Translations under genes and position numbers: made by a program
In this document: in pieces, positions 22,686 through 29,284 of the stretch
How positions within the stretch are numbered: the stretch's first letter is position 1
How the letters are laid out: every line of letters starts with the position of its first letter
Notes under the pieces: model-generated
Databases searched by the model: none
Seen by the model: the letters and a program-made list of their open reading frames with translations, nothing else
What the model was told of the DNA's origin: nothing
Source of the DNA: JBMYTN01 sp049604415
GTDB lineage: Bacteria > Pseudomonadota > Alphaproteobacteria > Rhodospirillales > Rhodospirillaceae
Direction: 5' to 3'
DNA: 29,284 nucleotides
Assembly (NCBI GenBank): GCA_049604415.1
Contig: JBMYTN010000050.1
Coordinates: 1 to 29,284, forward strand

Positions 22686-23140
22686 CATCCGTCCTTGAGG
22701 TGCAGTGCTGTGTTATTGCATTGGGGCGGCGTCGTTTTTTTTTCGGTCTGGCCGTGTTCCCGTTTTGGAACGAGAGCGGAGAGATCGGGATAAACGACCC
22801 ATCCATATTCCGCCCTTCGATACGGAGACGGTGCCGGAGTTTTCCCTGATCGGAACCGGCCCCCTGTCCACGTCTGGGGCTTATGGTGCGAAGGACAAGG
22901 GCGGCCTGCTGCACAGCTTTCGCATCCGGGACTGCGCTCCGGTTTAGTGTTGAGAGACCCCGCCCCCGACGGGCCGGGCGCTCCCAAACCGGACCCAGCC
23001 CCAACCGAGTGGCCGCTTTTGCGCTGCGTCCCGAACCAGGGCACCACGCCAAAAGCGGTGTTGACCGGATCGCCCTCTGCCCAACCCAAAGGGATCATCT
23101 TGCGGAGCGGCCCCTATCTGTTGAGAGACGTTTCAACCCG
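22686..23140 (+). promoter_or_regulatory. Long structured 5' leader of rhlE
   Basis: This is the presumed 5' untranslated region between the promoter at 22652-22679 and the rhlE start. It holds a promoter-proximal terminator-like element (22698-22743) and a small hairpin 22756-22760/22767-22771. A long-range 9-bp pairing links 23013-23021 with 23050-23058. The 11-mer tgttgagagac occurs at 22948-22958 and 23119-23129, the second copy just ahead of the start codon where a ribosome site would lie. Long structured leaders are common on cold-induced helicase and csp mRNAs; cold control is inferred here. Confidence 0.5.
22698..22743 (+). terminator. Terminator-like hairpin and T9 in the rhlE leader
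   Basis: About 12 nt after the predicted start site, 22698-22705 (ggtgcagt) can pair with 22714-22721 (attgcatt) with G-T wobbles around an 8-nt loop. It is followed by GC-rich ggggcggcgtcg and nine T (22735-22743). The stem is weaker than in a classic terminator, but the T run is long. It could act as an attenuator before rhlE or as the end of a short RNA of about 58 nt. Confidence 0.35.
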
Positions 23141-25156
23141 ATGCCTTTTTCTGACCTCGGACTAGGCCCCGACCTGCTGCGGGCCATTGAAGAAGTGGGA
23201 TACACCGAGCCCACACCGATCCAGGCGCAAGCCATACCCCATGTCCTGATGGGCCGTGATGTCCTGGGCATCGCCCAGACCGGGACCGGCAAAACCGCCT
23301 CCTTCACCTTGCCGATGATCGAGATCCTGGCCAGCGGCCGGGCCAAGGCGCGGATGCCGCGCTCTTTGATCCTGGCTCCGACCCGGGAACTAGCGACCCA
23401 GGTTTCAGATAATTTCGCAAATTATGGCCAATATCACCGCCTGTCCTACGCCCTGCTGATCGGCGGGGAGTCCATGGGCGAGCAGCAACGGATCCTGGAT
23501 CGCGGTGTCGATGTGCTGATCGCCACCCCCGGCCGCTTGATGGATTTGTTTGATCGCGGCTCGATCCTGCTGACGGACGTGAAGGTCCTGGTGATCGACG
23601 AGGCCGACCGCATGCTGGATATGGGCTTCATTCCGGATGTGGAGCGCATTGTCAAATTGCTGCCGCCGATCCGGCAGACTCTGTTCTTCTCTGCAACCAT
23701 GGATGACGACATCCGCAAGCTAGCCGATGCCTTCCTGCTCAATCCGAAGGAAGTCCGGGTTGCGCCGAAGGTCCAGGCCGCCGAAACCGTCGAACAAGGC
23801 TTGTGCATTGTGGCGCGTTATGACAAGCGCGAAACCCTGCGCCACCTGTTACACGCCCATGAAGTCACCAATGCCTTCATCTTCTGCAATCGTAAGCGCG
23901 ATGTGGACATCCTGAACCGTTCCCTGACCAAGCATGGCTTTGATGCGACGTCCTTGCATGGTGACATGCCGCAATATGTGCGCACCGAGCGGCTGGAGAA
24001 GTTCAAGAACAACGAAGTCAAACTGCTGGTCTGTTCCGATGTGGCCGCCCGGGGCATCGACATCACCGATGTCTCCCATGTGTTTAACTTCGATGTGCCA
24101 TCCCATGCGGAAGATTATGTCCACCGCATTGGCCGCACCGGGCGGGCGGGCAAAACCGGCCATGCCTTCACCATTGCCGACCCCAATGACGGCAAATATG
24201 TCGAGGCTATCGAGGCCCTGATCAGCAAAGCCATTCCTCGGATTACCATGGAAGGCATTACACAGCTGGAGTTTGGCGCTGAGGAGCCTGAGGATCGCCC
24301 CAGGGGCCGTCGCGACGGTCGCCGGGATGGCCGACGTGGACGCCGTGACCGCAAATCCAGCGAGCGTGAGCAGACCACCGAGGAAGAAGCCGTCCAAGAG
24401 GTGGTGGCCAATGACGTCACGCCCGACAGCGATGACGATAGCTATCAAAGCCGGTCGGGCCGGAGCCGCAATGGGGGTGCCCGGGACCGAGATCGAGACC
24501 GGGACCGCAGTCGGGATCGGGATGGTCGGCGCGACCGGGACGGTCGGCGCGGACGCGGTCGGGGTCGCAATGATTCCCAAGCCGATGTCATGACCATGGA
24601 TGTCCCGGACAACGCCATTGGTTTTGGCGGCTATACCCCGGCCTTCATGCTGGTCGATCCAATGATTTCCAAGCTGTCAGCGGAAAATGACAGCGATGCG
24701 GATGAAGAATTGGAACCCATCCCGGCTGAAGGGGAAGCGGACACTCAAAGCGAGGCCGAGGTGCAAGCCGAAGCGCCGAAGCCGCGCCGACGCAGCCGGT
24801 CCCGCCGCAAACCAACCCCGAGCCCTGAGGTCGAGACTGAGACTGAGGTCCAGACTGACGCTGCCGATCCGGACGTTGGTGTGGCAGAAGACAGCCCGGT
24901 CGTCGAGGTCGTTGAGTCTGTCGAGGTGGACGCCAGTGAGCTGACTGACGCTGAGCCGGTGATGGCCGAAGCGGCCTCCGAAGAGGTCAGCACGGGGGAA
25001 GAACCAGCAACGGATCCGGAGCCGGTGGCGACCTTGGATCCGGCCCCGGCCCCCGAGCAGGACTCTCAAGAAGAGGCCTCCCCGGAAGACACAGCCTCGG
25101 ATGTCAGCGTTGAGCCCGCTGCGCTGCCGGACGAACCCCGTCAAAGCACGGGTTGA
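23141..25156 (+). CDS. rhlE: DEAD-box ATP-dependent RNA helicase RhlE-type
   Basis: This 671-residue RNA helicase probably acts in ribosome assembly and RNA turnover, especially in the cold. The motifs are complete: PTPIQ (Q motif, about 24-28), AQTGTGKT (45-52), PTREL (80-84), TPGR (129-132), DEAD (153-156), SAT (184-186), ARGID and HRIGRTGRAG (328-337). The core ends at about 378. The tail is unusually long, near 290 residues. It has a basic Arg/Asp/Gly region (387-407 and 444-477, with RD and DR repeats), a conserved-looking island (NAIGFGGYTPAFMLVDPM), a second basic patch (PKPRRRSRSRRKP), and then a very acidic Glu/Ala/Pro-rich end of about 100 residues. Such tails usually bind RNA or RNase partners. 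The ATG at 23141 starts MPFSDLGLGP, as in other RhlE proteins; longer frames upstream are not helicase-like. Confidence 0.93.
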   Translation: MPFSDLGLGPDLLRAIEEVGYTEPTPIQAQAIPHVLMGRDVLGIAQTGTGKTASFTLPMIEILASGRAKARMPRSLILAPTRELATQVSDNFANYGQYHRLSYALLIGGESMGEQQRILDRGVDVLIATPGRLMDLFDRGSILLTDVKVLVIDEADRMLDMGFIPDVERIVKLLPPIRQTLFFSATMDDDIRKLADAFLLNPKEVRVAPKVQAAETVEQGLCIVARYDKRETLRHLLHAHEVTNAFIFCNRKRDVDILNRSLTKHGFDATSLHGDMPQYVRTERLEKFKNNEVKLLVCSDVAARGIDITDVSHVFNFDVPSHAEDYVHRIGRTGRAGKTGHAFTIADPNDGKYVEAIEALISKAIPRITMEGITQLEFGAEEPEDRPRGRRDGRRDGRRGRRDRKSSEREQTTEEEAVQEVVANDVTPDSDDDSYQSRSGRSRNGGARDRDRDRDRSRDRDGRRDRDGRRGRGRGRNDSQADVMTMDVPDNAIGFGGYTPAFMLVDPMISKLSAENDSDADEELEPIPAEGEADTQSEAEVQAEAPKPRRRSRSRRKPTPSPEVETETEVQTDAADPDVGVAEDSPVVEVVESVEVDASELTDAEPVMAEAASEEVSTGEEPATDPEPVATLDPAPAPEQDSQEEASPEDTASDVSVEPAALPDEPRQSTG

Positions 25157-25178
25157 GAACCGGCCTTAAAACGGGAAG

Positions 25179-25208
25179 CGCGCCCAGGTTTCCAAACCAG
25201 GAGGCGCG
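25179..25208. other. GC-rich hairpin after rhlE
   Basis: Positions 25179-25184 (cgcgcc) pair with 25203-25208, enclosing the palindrome ggtttccaaacc (25187-25198). It sits 22 nt past the rhlE stop and has no T run, so it may stabilise the 3' end or aid termination further on. The 319-bp interval 25157-25475 holds no gene that I can support. Confidence 0.4.
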
Positions 25209-25356
25209 ACTCCCGCGCGGGGCTTTAGGCCCGCTGTAGCCGATTGAGGCCGCAGCGCAGCATGGAAACATGCCAGAAATCTTTCAGCGCCACATTTGAA
25301 ACTGATTTAGCCATCGCCAAAGGCGATTTCATCTTTCTCTCAAACAGACGGCAACA

Positions 25357-25385
25357 GGGGGGATCCGGATGGTGTCCCCCCTTTT
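25357..25385 (+). terminator. Candidate rhlE terminator
   Basis: Positions 25357-25364 (six G, then AT) pair with 25374-25381 (8 bp, the last a G-T wobble) around a 9-nt loop and are followed directly by four T. It lies 200 nt past the rhlE stop in the gap before the convergent ferredoxin gene. The short T run lowers confidence. Confidence 0.5.
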
Positions 25386-25419
25386 CAGCCAGGACAGGTG
25401 GGTGCCCAAGGCTCAGAAC

Positions 25420-25477
25420 TTGGATTCGAGTCCTAAGAAGTCAGGCGTTTCGGCGCCGACTCCAGATCCAACTTTTT
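25420..25477 (+). terminator. Second, weaker plus-strand terminator candidate
   Basis: Outer arms 25420-25425 and 25466-25471 (ttggat/atccaa) and inner arms 25428-25432 and 25458-25462 (gagtc/gactc) pair across a long loop, followed by five T at 25473-25477. It overlaps the stop codon of the convergent ferredoxin gene. It may back up the terminator at 25357-25385. Confidence 0.3.
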
Positions 25478-25664
25478 AGGCCGGAATGATGCACTCAACC
25501 GGGCAAACCGGAATGCATTGCGGGACATCGAAATGGCCTTCGCATTCGGTGCACTTATTGGGATCGATGTCATAAATAATGTCGCCCTCAGCAATCGCAT
25601 TGTTCGGGCAAACCGGCTCGCAAGCCGCACAATTGATACATTCTTCGGTGATTTTCAGCGCCAT
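25476..25664 (-). CDS. 2[4Fe-4S] ferredoxin, YfhL/Alvin type
   Basis: This 62-residue low-potential electron carrier has a first cluster motif C9-x2-C12-x2-C15-x3-C19-P and a second of C38-x2-C41-x8-C50-x3-C54-P. The extra loop between C41 and C50 (EGHFDVPQ) marks the Allochromatium/YfhL subfamily. The usual C-terminal helix of that subfamily is missing, since the protein ends eight residues after C54, and an additional Cys58 is present. MALKITEECINC is the standard start, with GGAG eight nt upstream of ATG 25664. It is divergent from korAB, 325 bp away, making it the obvious candidate to accept electrons from KorAB, though this pairing is inferred. Confidence 0.9.
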   Translation of the reverse strand: MALKITEECINCAACEPVCPNNAIAEGDIIYDIDPNKCTECEGHFDVPQCIPVCPVECIIPA

Positions 25665-25735
25665 GGACCGTCTCCGGATAAAGCGGACAATTGAGATCGG
25701 GCTCCCGGAGCTGCCCAGGAGCGTCGATACCCGGT

Positions 25736-25764
25736 GACCTAGCATCCCGGCCCGGTCCTGACAA
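25736..25764 (-). promoter_or_regulatory. Candidate promoter of the ferredoxin gene
   Basis: On the minus strand TTGTCA (25764-25759) and TAGGTC (25741-25736) are spaced by 17 bp. The start site would be near 25729, about 65 nt before the ATG. The -35 is good and the -10 poor. Confidence 0.33.
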
Positions 25765-25853
25765 TGATCCAGCGCAGTCTTTTGGCGATCTTCCCTACTC
25801 CGGCGCACAGTTCCAAACCCGTTTCACACGTAATCGAATTTGTCAAGGAACAT

Positions 25854-25870
25854 CCCCATGGACTCTGGGG
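25854..25870. promoter_or_regulatory. Dyad CCCCA-N7-TGGGG upstream of korA
   Basis: This perfect 5-bp inverted repeat ends 17 bp before the -35 box of the korA promoter, in the 325-bp gap shared with the divergent ferredoxin gene. The position suits an activator site. It does not match an FNR box (TTGAT-N4-ATCAA), and I cannot name a regulator. Confidence 0.3.
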
Positions 25871-25887
25871 GTATTCTTGCATTTTTA

Positions 25888-25916
25888 TTGCGGGCATAAG
25901 GCCCCGGGCGTATAAC
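25888..25916 (+). promoter_or_regulatory. Likely sigma-70 promoter of korAB
   Basis: TTGCGG (25888-25893) and TATAAC (25911-25916) are spaced by 17 bp. Transcription would begin near 25923, leaving a leader of about 67 nt before the korA ATG at 25990, which has GGAAG at good spacing. Confidence 0.55.
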
Positions 25917-25989
25917 CCAAGACAGCCGGTCGGTCCTGGTGGGGGGAACAGGCCGGGCCTTCGTAAAACAACAGCTCGGAAGATTGACG

Positions 25990-27714
25990 ATGGCTCTCTC
26001 ATCAGTATCCATCGCACTGACGGGCAGTGGTGGCGCGGGTGTTATGACCGCGGGCCAAGCCCTGTTGGATGCGGCGGCCAAATCCGGTTACTACGGATTA
26101 ATGGCCAAGTCCCTTGGACCCCAGATCCGGGGCGGTGAATCCGCTGCCTTGGTCCGGTTGTCCTCAAGCCCGGTAGAATCCCCCGACGATTGCTACGATG
26201 TTCTGATCGCCGTCGACTGGGGCAATATCGAGCGTTTTGCAGCGGAACTGCCGCTGAAATCCTCTAGTGTCATCATCACGGATCCCGCCCAAGGCGAGGT
26301 CCCCGCGCTGATGCTGAAAGCCAATCCCAAGGTGGTGGAAATCCCCTTGAAGGATCTGGCGGCCTCTGTGGAAGGCGGACGGGTCAACATGGTTGCCCTG
26401 GGTCTGGCTGCCAAGGCCATCGGCCTGGATGAAGCTGCGGTGATTGAGGTGCTGTCCAAAGCCCTGGCCAAAAAAGGTGCCAAGGCTCTGGAAACCAGCG
26501 TCGAGGCCCTGCGCACCGGCGCTGGTGCGGCCAGCAGCCTTGAGGGCATCCCGACCCTGGACACGCCGCTGGCGGCCGATAAGGAACGTTGGTCGATCAC
26601 CGGCAACGAAGCGGTTGCGCTCGGCGTTTTGAAGGGTGGCGTGCGCTTTGTTGCGGCCTACCCGATCACCCCGTCCACGGACATTCTGGAATGGCTGGCA
26701 ACGGCCCTGCCGAAAGTCGGCGGCTCCCTGGTTCAAGTCGAAGACGAACTGGCCTCGATCAACATGATCCTGGGCGGCTCCTTCGGTGGTGTGCCGACCA
26801 TGACCGCGACTTCCGGTCCGGGCTTGGCCCTGATGACCGAGAGCATCGGTCTGGCCGTGGCCTCCGAAACCCCTTGCGTGATCGCCAATGTGCAGCGCGG
26901 CGGTCCGTCCACTGGCATCCCGACCAAGTCGGAGCAGGTGGATCTGAACATTGCGGTCTATGGCCTGCATGGGGACGCCCCTCATGTGGTGACCGCGCCG
27001 AACGCCCTGTCCGATTGCGCCTTCACGGCCCAGTGGAGCGTCTATCTGGCCGAAGCGATGCAAACCCCGGTGATCCTGTTGTCTGACCAAGCCATCGGTC
27101 AGGCCAAGGCCGTGGTCGACAAGCCCGCTGACGTTGCCTTCATCGGCAAGCGTTTGCTGGCCCAGCCGAACACGGAAAACTATGCCCGCTATGCGGTGAC
27201 GGCCGATGGCATTTCACCGATGGCCATTCCGGGGATCCCGGGCGGCGAATACACCGCCGATGGCCTGGAGCATAGCCCGACCGGCACGCCCTCGACCCAA
27301 GCCAATCACCACCAGGAGCAGTTGGACAAGCGGCAACGCAAAATCTCCGACTTCGACTATGGGGATCACTGGGCCGATATTTCCGGTGACGGCGATTATG
27401 CCATCATCACCTGGGGCTCTGTGACCGTGCAGGTCCAGGAAGCGCTGGACCGGTTGGCCGAAGAGGGCATCAAGCCCAAGCTGATCAGCGTGCGTCTGAT
27501 TGCGCCTGCTCTGCCGGAAAAAATGGATGCCGCCTTGGCTGGCGTAAAGAACCTGTTGGTGGTCGAACAGAACCACTCCAAGCAGTTCTACCGCTATCTG
27601 CGGGCCCATTACGATCTGCCGGCTGCCACCACCACCTATGCCCGCCCGGGGCCGGTGGCGATCCGTCCTGCCGAGATCGTCGATGCCGTCAAAGCCTGGG
27701 TTAAGGGGGACTGA
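25990..27714 (+). CDS. korA: 2-Oxoglutarate:ferredoxin oxidoreductase subunit alpha (fused gamma-alpha)
   Basis: This 574-residue subunit works with KorB to oxidise a 2-oxoacid, probably 2-oxoglutarate, to its CoA ester while reducing ferredoxin. Residues about 5-190 are the gamma domain with the GSGGAGVMTAGQ nucleotide-type loop (12-23) and GPQIRGGESAALVRLS. A linker then leads to the alpha domain starting near 203 with GNEAVALGVLKGG, YPITPSTDILEWLA (224-237) and EDELASINMILGGSFGG (251-267). The PYR-domain segment TATSGPGLALMTESIGLAV follows. The C-terminal part has WGSVTVQVQEAL and VVEQNHSKQF. The gamma-alpha fusion without a ferredoxin domain is the KorA form of bacteria using a separate ferredoxin. 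Pyruvate as substrate cannot be excluded. The ATG at 25990 fits the conserved start better than the frame 17 codons upstream. Confidence 0.9.
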   Translation: MALSSVSIALTGSGGAGVMTAGQALLDAAAKSGYYGLMAKSLGPQIRGGESAALVRLSSSPVESPDDCYDVLIAVDWGNIERFAAELPLKSSSVIITDPAQGEVPALMLKANPKVVEIPLKDLAASVEGGRVNMVALGLAAKAIGLDEAAVIEVLSKALAKKGAKALETSVEALRTGAGAASSLEGIPTLDTPLAADKERWSITGNEAVALGVLKGGVRFVAAYPITPSTDILEWLATALPKVGGSLVQVEDELASINMILGGSFGGVPTMTATSGPGLALMTESIGLAVASETPCVIANVQRGGPSTGIPTKSEQVDLNIAVYGLHGDAPHVVTAPNALSDCAFTAQWSVYLAEAMQTPVILLSDQAIGQAKAVVDKPADVAFIGKRLLAQPNTENYARYAVTADGISPMAIPGIPGGEYTADGLEHSPTGTPSTQANHHQEQLDKRQRKISDFDYGDHWADISGDGDYAIITWGSVTVQVQEALDRLAEEGIKPKLISVRLIAPALPEKMDAALAGVKNLLVVEQNHSKQFYRYLRAHYDLPAATTTYARPGPVAIRPAEIVDAVKAWVKGD

Positions 27715-27716
27715 TC

Positions 27717-28553
27717 ATGGATATGCAACCTGTTGAAGCCCTAACGCCCAAGGATTACCGGTCGGACCTGAAGCCGGTCTGGTGCCCGGGCTGCGGCGAC
27801 TTTTCTGTTATCGCCTCCATCGCCAAAGCGTTGGCGGAACTGCAGTTGAAGCGCGAAGACACCGCCTTTGTCTCCGGCATTGGCTGCTCCTCCCGGATCC
27901 CGGCCTATTCGGCGGTCTATGGCTTTCACGGCGTCCATGGTCGGGCGCTGCCGATTGCCGGTGGCCTGAAACTGGCCCGTCCGGACATCACGGTCATCGC
28001 CGCCGGTGGGGATGGTGATGGCTTCTCCATCGGTGGGAACCACTTCGTCCATGCCTGCCGCCGCAATGTGGACATGACCTATATCGTCATGGACAACAGC
28101 GTCTACGGCATGACCAAGGGTCAAGCCTCGCCGACCACGGCTTCGGATTGGGAAGGCTCCAAGCTGACCCCGACCGGGACCGGTGTGGCCCCGTTCCAAC
28201 CGCTGGAAATCGCCCTGTCTGCCGGGGCCGGGTTCATCGCCCGGGCCTTCTCCGGCAAGCCCGCCGATCTGACCCGTCTGATCTGCGAAGGCATCCAGCA
28301 TCCGGGCTTCTCGCTGATCCATGTGCTCAGCCCTTGCGTGACCTTCCGCCCGGAACAGCGCGGCTGGAAAGATGCTGTGCATATGGAGGATTGGGCCGAG
28401 CCGACAGCGGACCGGGCCGAGGCCTTCGCCCGTCTGTCCAAGGATGACGGCTTCTCCTGCGGTACTTTGTTCAAGAGCGGGCGTCCGCCCTTCATGCCCG
28501 ACCGGGATGATGCGGCGACCATTCCCGAACTTGAAGCCCAGTTCCTGGTCTAA
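27717..28553 (+). CDS. korB: 2-Oxoglutarate:ferredoxin oxidoreductase subunit beta
   Basis: This 278-residue TPP-binding subunit starts 2 bp after the korA stop. It keeps all four cysteines expected to hold the proximal [4Fe-4S] cluster: Cys23 and Cys26 (WCPGCGDF), Cys57 (GIGCSSRIP) and Cys207 (LSPCVTF). The TPP/Mg motif is GGDGDGFSIGGNHFVHACRRN (about 97-117) with Asn127 in MDNSVYGMTKGQ. ASPTT after that is typical of the KorB/OFOR beta family. There is no built-in ferredoxin domain, so electrons must leave through an external carrier, presumably the ferredoxin encoded divergently. A second in-frame ATG two codons downstream is an equally possible start. The ribosome site is AAGGGGGA within the end of korA. 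Confidence 0.92.
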   Translation: MDMQPVEALTPKDYRSDLKPVWCPGCGDFSVIASIAKALAELQLKREDTAFVSGIGCSSRIPAYSAVYGFHGVHGRALPIAGGLKLARPDITVIAAGGDGDGFSIGGNHFVHACRRNVDMTYIVMDNSVYGMTKGQASPTTASDWEGSKLTPTGTGVAPFQPLEIALSAGAGFIARAFSGKPADLTRLICEGIQHPGFSLIHVLSPCVTFRPEQRGWKDAVHMEDWAEPTADRAEAFARLSKDDGFSCGTLFKSGRPPFMPDRDDAATIPELEAQFLV

Positions 28554-28583
28554 CCCGGCACAAAGCACATCAAGGGGAAGTTT

Positions 28584-29090
28584 ATGATGAAAAGTGTTGA
28601 GGTGTTCCTGGCCCATGCTGTGGCTTTGGAACAGGAAAGTGCCGACCGGTTCGACGAGCTGGCCGACACCCTGGAAGTCCACCACAATGGCGAGGTGACC
28701 GAGCTGTTCCGCAAGATGGCGCATTTTTCGCGCCTGCATCTGGCGGAAGCCAAGTCGATGGTTGGACCGGGGGGTCTGCCGCATATCAAGCCTTGGGAGT
28801 TCCAATGGCCTGGTGAAGAGGCACCCGAGACCGTCGATATCGAGGGCACCCACTACAAAATGACGCCATGGCATGCATTAACCCTGGCGTTGGAGTCCGA
28901 AAAGACCGGGTATGACTTCTATGCGTCTGTCGCTGAGTCGACCGATGATGTGGAAATCGAAAAGCTGGCCAAGGAATTCGCCGAAGAAGAGGCGGAGCAT
29001 GTGGCCATGCTGGAGACCATGATTGCGAAGTTCCCGGAGCCCAAGGAAGGCTGGGACGAAGATATGGATCCGCCCGCCGTGGTGGACTGA
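28584..29090 (+). CDS. Ferritin-like/rubrerythrin-family protein linked to korAB
   Basis: This 168-residue four-helix protein has no rubredoxin domain. Helix 1 is FLAHAVALEQESADRFDEL (candidate ligand Glu16 or Glu18). Helix 2 is LFRKMAHFSRLHLAEAK. Helix 3 is HALTLALESEKTGYDFYASVAE. Helix 4 is LAKEFAEEEAEHVAMLETMI with an intact E-x2-H. In helix 2 the His is present, but the Glu three residues before it, usual in rubrerythrin (EExxH), is Ser, so the di-iron site may be incomplete or changed. The acidic, Pro-rich C-terminus (PKEGWDEDMDPPAVVD) looks disordered. It follows korB by 30 bp and precedes the operon terminator, with an AGGGGAAG ribosome site. A role in protecting oxygen-sensitive KorAB or its iron-sulfur clusters is inferred from position. 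Confidence 0.8.
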   Translation: MMKSVEVFLAHAVALEQESADRFDELADTLEVHHNGEVTELFRKMAHFSRLHLAEAKSMVGPGGLPHIKPWEFQWPGEEAPETVDIEGTHYKMTPWHALTLALESEKTGYDFYASVAESTDDVEIEKLAKEFAEEEAEHVAMLETMIAKFPEPKEGWDEDMDPPAVVD

Positions 29091-29128
29091 TCGGTCCCAT
29101 ACCGACCCTTTGGGTTGGCACATAATCG

Positions 29129-29161
29129 AAAACGGGCTCCCCAGCGGAGCCCGTTTTTTTT
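29129..29161 (+). terminator. Strong intrinsic terminator of the korAB operon
   Basis: Positions 29129-29140 pair perfectly with 29146-29157 (12 bp, GC-rich core cgggctcc) around a 5-nt loop; T continues from 29154 to 29161. It lies 39 nt past the ferritin-like gene. The remaining 29162-29284 is AT-richer and shows no feature I can support. Confidence 0.93.
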
Positions 29162-29284
29162 AAAGCGACAAAACTAGTCAGGAAGGTGGCAAATTATCCC
29201 GTCTTTTAGGTTAACTTCATTCCAATAGCTGGACACCCGCAAAAACCTATCGTTTGGAGTTGATTTCTGATTCACTGGTTTCGT

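Noticed and set aside
22533..23052. Long N-terminal extension of the isochorismatase-like frame
   Set aside because: It would add about 173 residues without any domain and would cover the rhlE promoter and leader; the hydrolase fold is complete from 22533.
24480..24570. Tandem DNA repeat in the rhlE tail
   Set aside because: The repeats are degenerate codons for Arg/Asp-rich protein sequence (gac cgg, gat cgg), explained by the protein tail and not by a separate DNA element.
25415..25440. tRNA T-arm-like sequence (ggattcgagtcc)
   Set aside because: No acceptor stem, anticodon arm or CCA-proximal end can be folded around it.
25244..25489. 81-codon plus-strand frame after rhlE
   Set aside because: No ribosome site, covers two terminator-like hairpins and runs into the ferredoxin 3' end.

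Overview
The window comes from a Gram-negative alphaproteobacterium, most likely related to the Rhodospirillales. The evidence is moderate-to-high GC coding sequence, exported and outer-membrane proteins, an alphaproteobacterial-style ParE and RhlE, a KorAB 2-oxoacid:ferredoxin oxidoreductase, and at the left edge a palindromic intergenic repeat of a type familiar from Alphaproteobacteria. The genus cannot be fixed from sequence alone. I see no tRNA, rRNA, CRISPR array, phage gene or insertion sequence. This is ordinary chromosomal sequence.

Layout. (1) 1-2844: a duplicated palindromic repeat, an exported DUF1036 protein, a VOC/PhnB-like protein and a large unrecognised protein. (2) 2852-7235, minus strand: a complete ugpBAEC operon for sn-glycerol-3-phosphate uptake, without ugpQ, behind a leader with alternative hairpins. 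(3) 7438-14311: a polyamine module. A PuuB-like FAD amine oxidase (minus) is divergent from potFGHI (plus, tightly overlapping), followed by alanine dehydrogenase. (4) 14402-15363: a two-gene overlapping unit of a stand-alone Ada N-terminal zinc domain and a 2OG-Fe(II) oxygenase. (5) 15370-18709, minus strand: a MipA/OmpV-type outer-membrane protein, a YbfF-like esterase, a small exported six-cysteine protein, a bidirectional terminator beside a possibly structured RNA, and an OmpA-domain lipoprotein. (6) 19155-25156: parE, a cyclic-nucleotide-binding coiled-coil protein, an isochorismatase-like hydrolase, and rhlE behind a strong promoter and a leader of about 450 nt. (7) 25476-29161: a 2[4Fe-4S] ferredoxin divergent from korA-korB and a ferritin-like protein, closed by a strong terminator.

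Functionally, the window couples import of phosphorus/carbon (G3P) and nitrogen/carbon (putrescine) sources to central metabolism. Ald could return amino groups carried by alanine as ammonium. KorAB with its ferredoxin would link 2-oxoacid oxidation to low-potential electrons. I found no clearly new system. The observations most worth checking are the rhlE leader with its promoter-proximal terminator-like hairpin, the stand-alone Ada domain paired with an oxygenase, the ferritin-like protein at korAB that seems to lack a helix-2 glutamate ligand, and the terminator-like use of the intergenic repeat.
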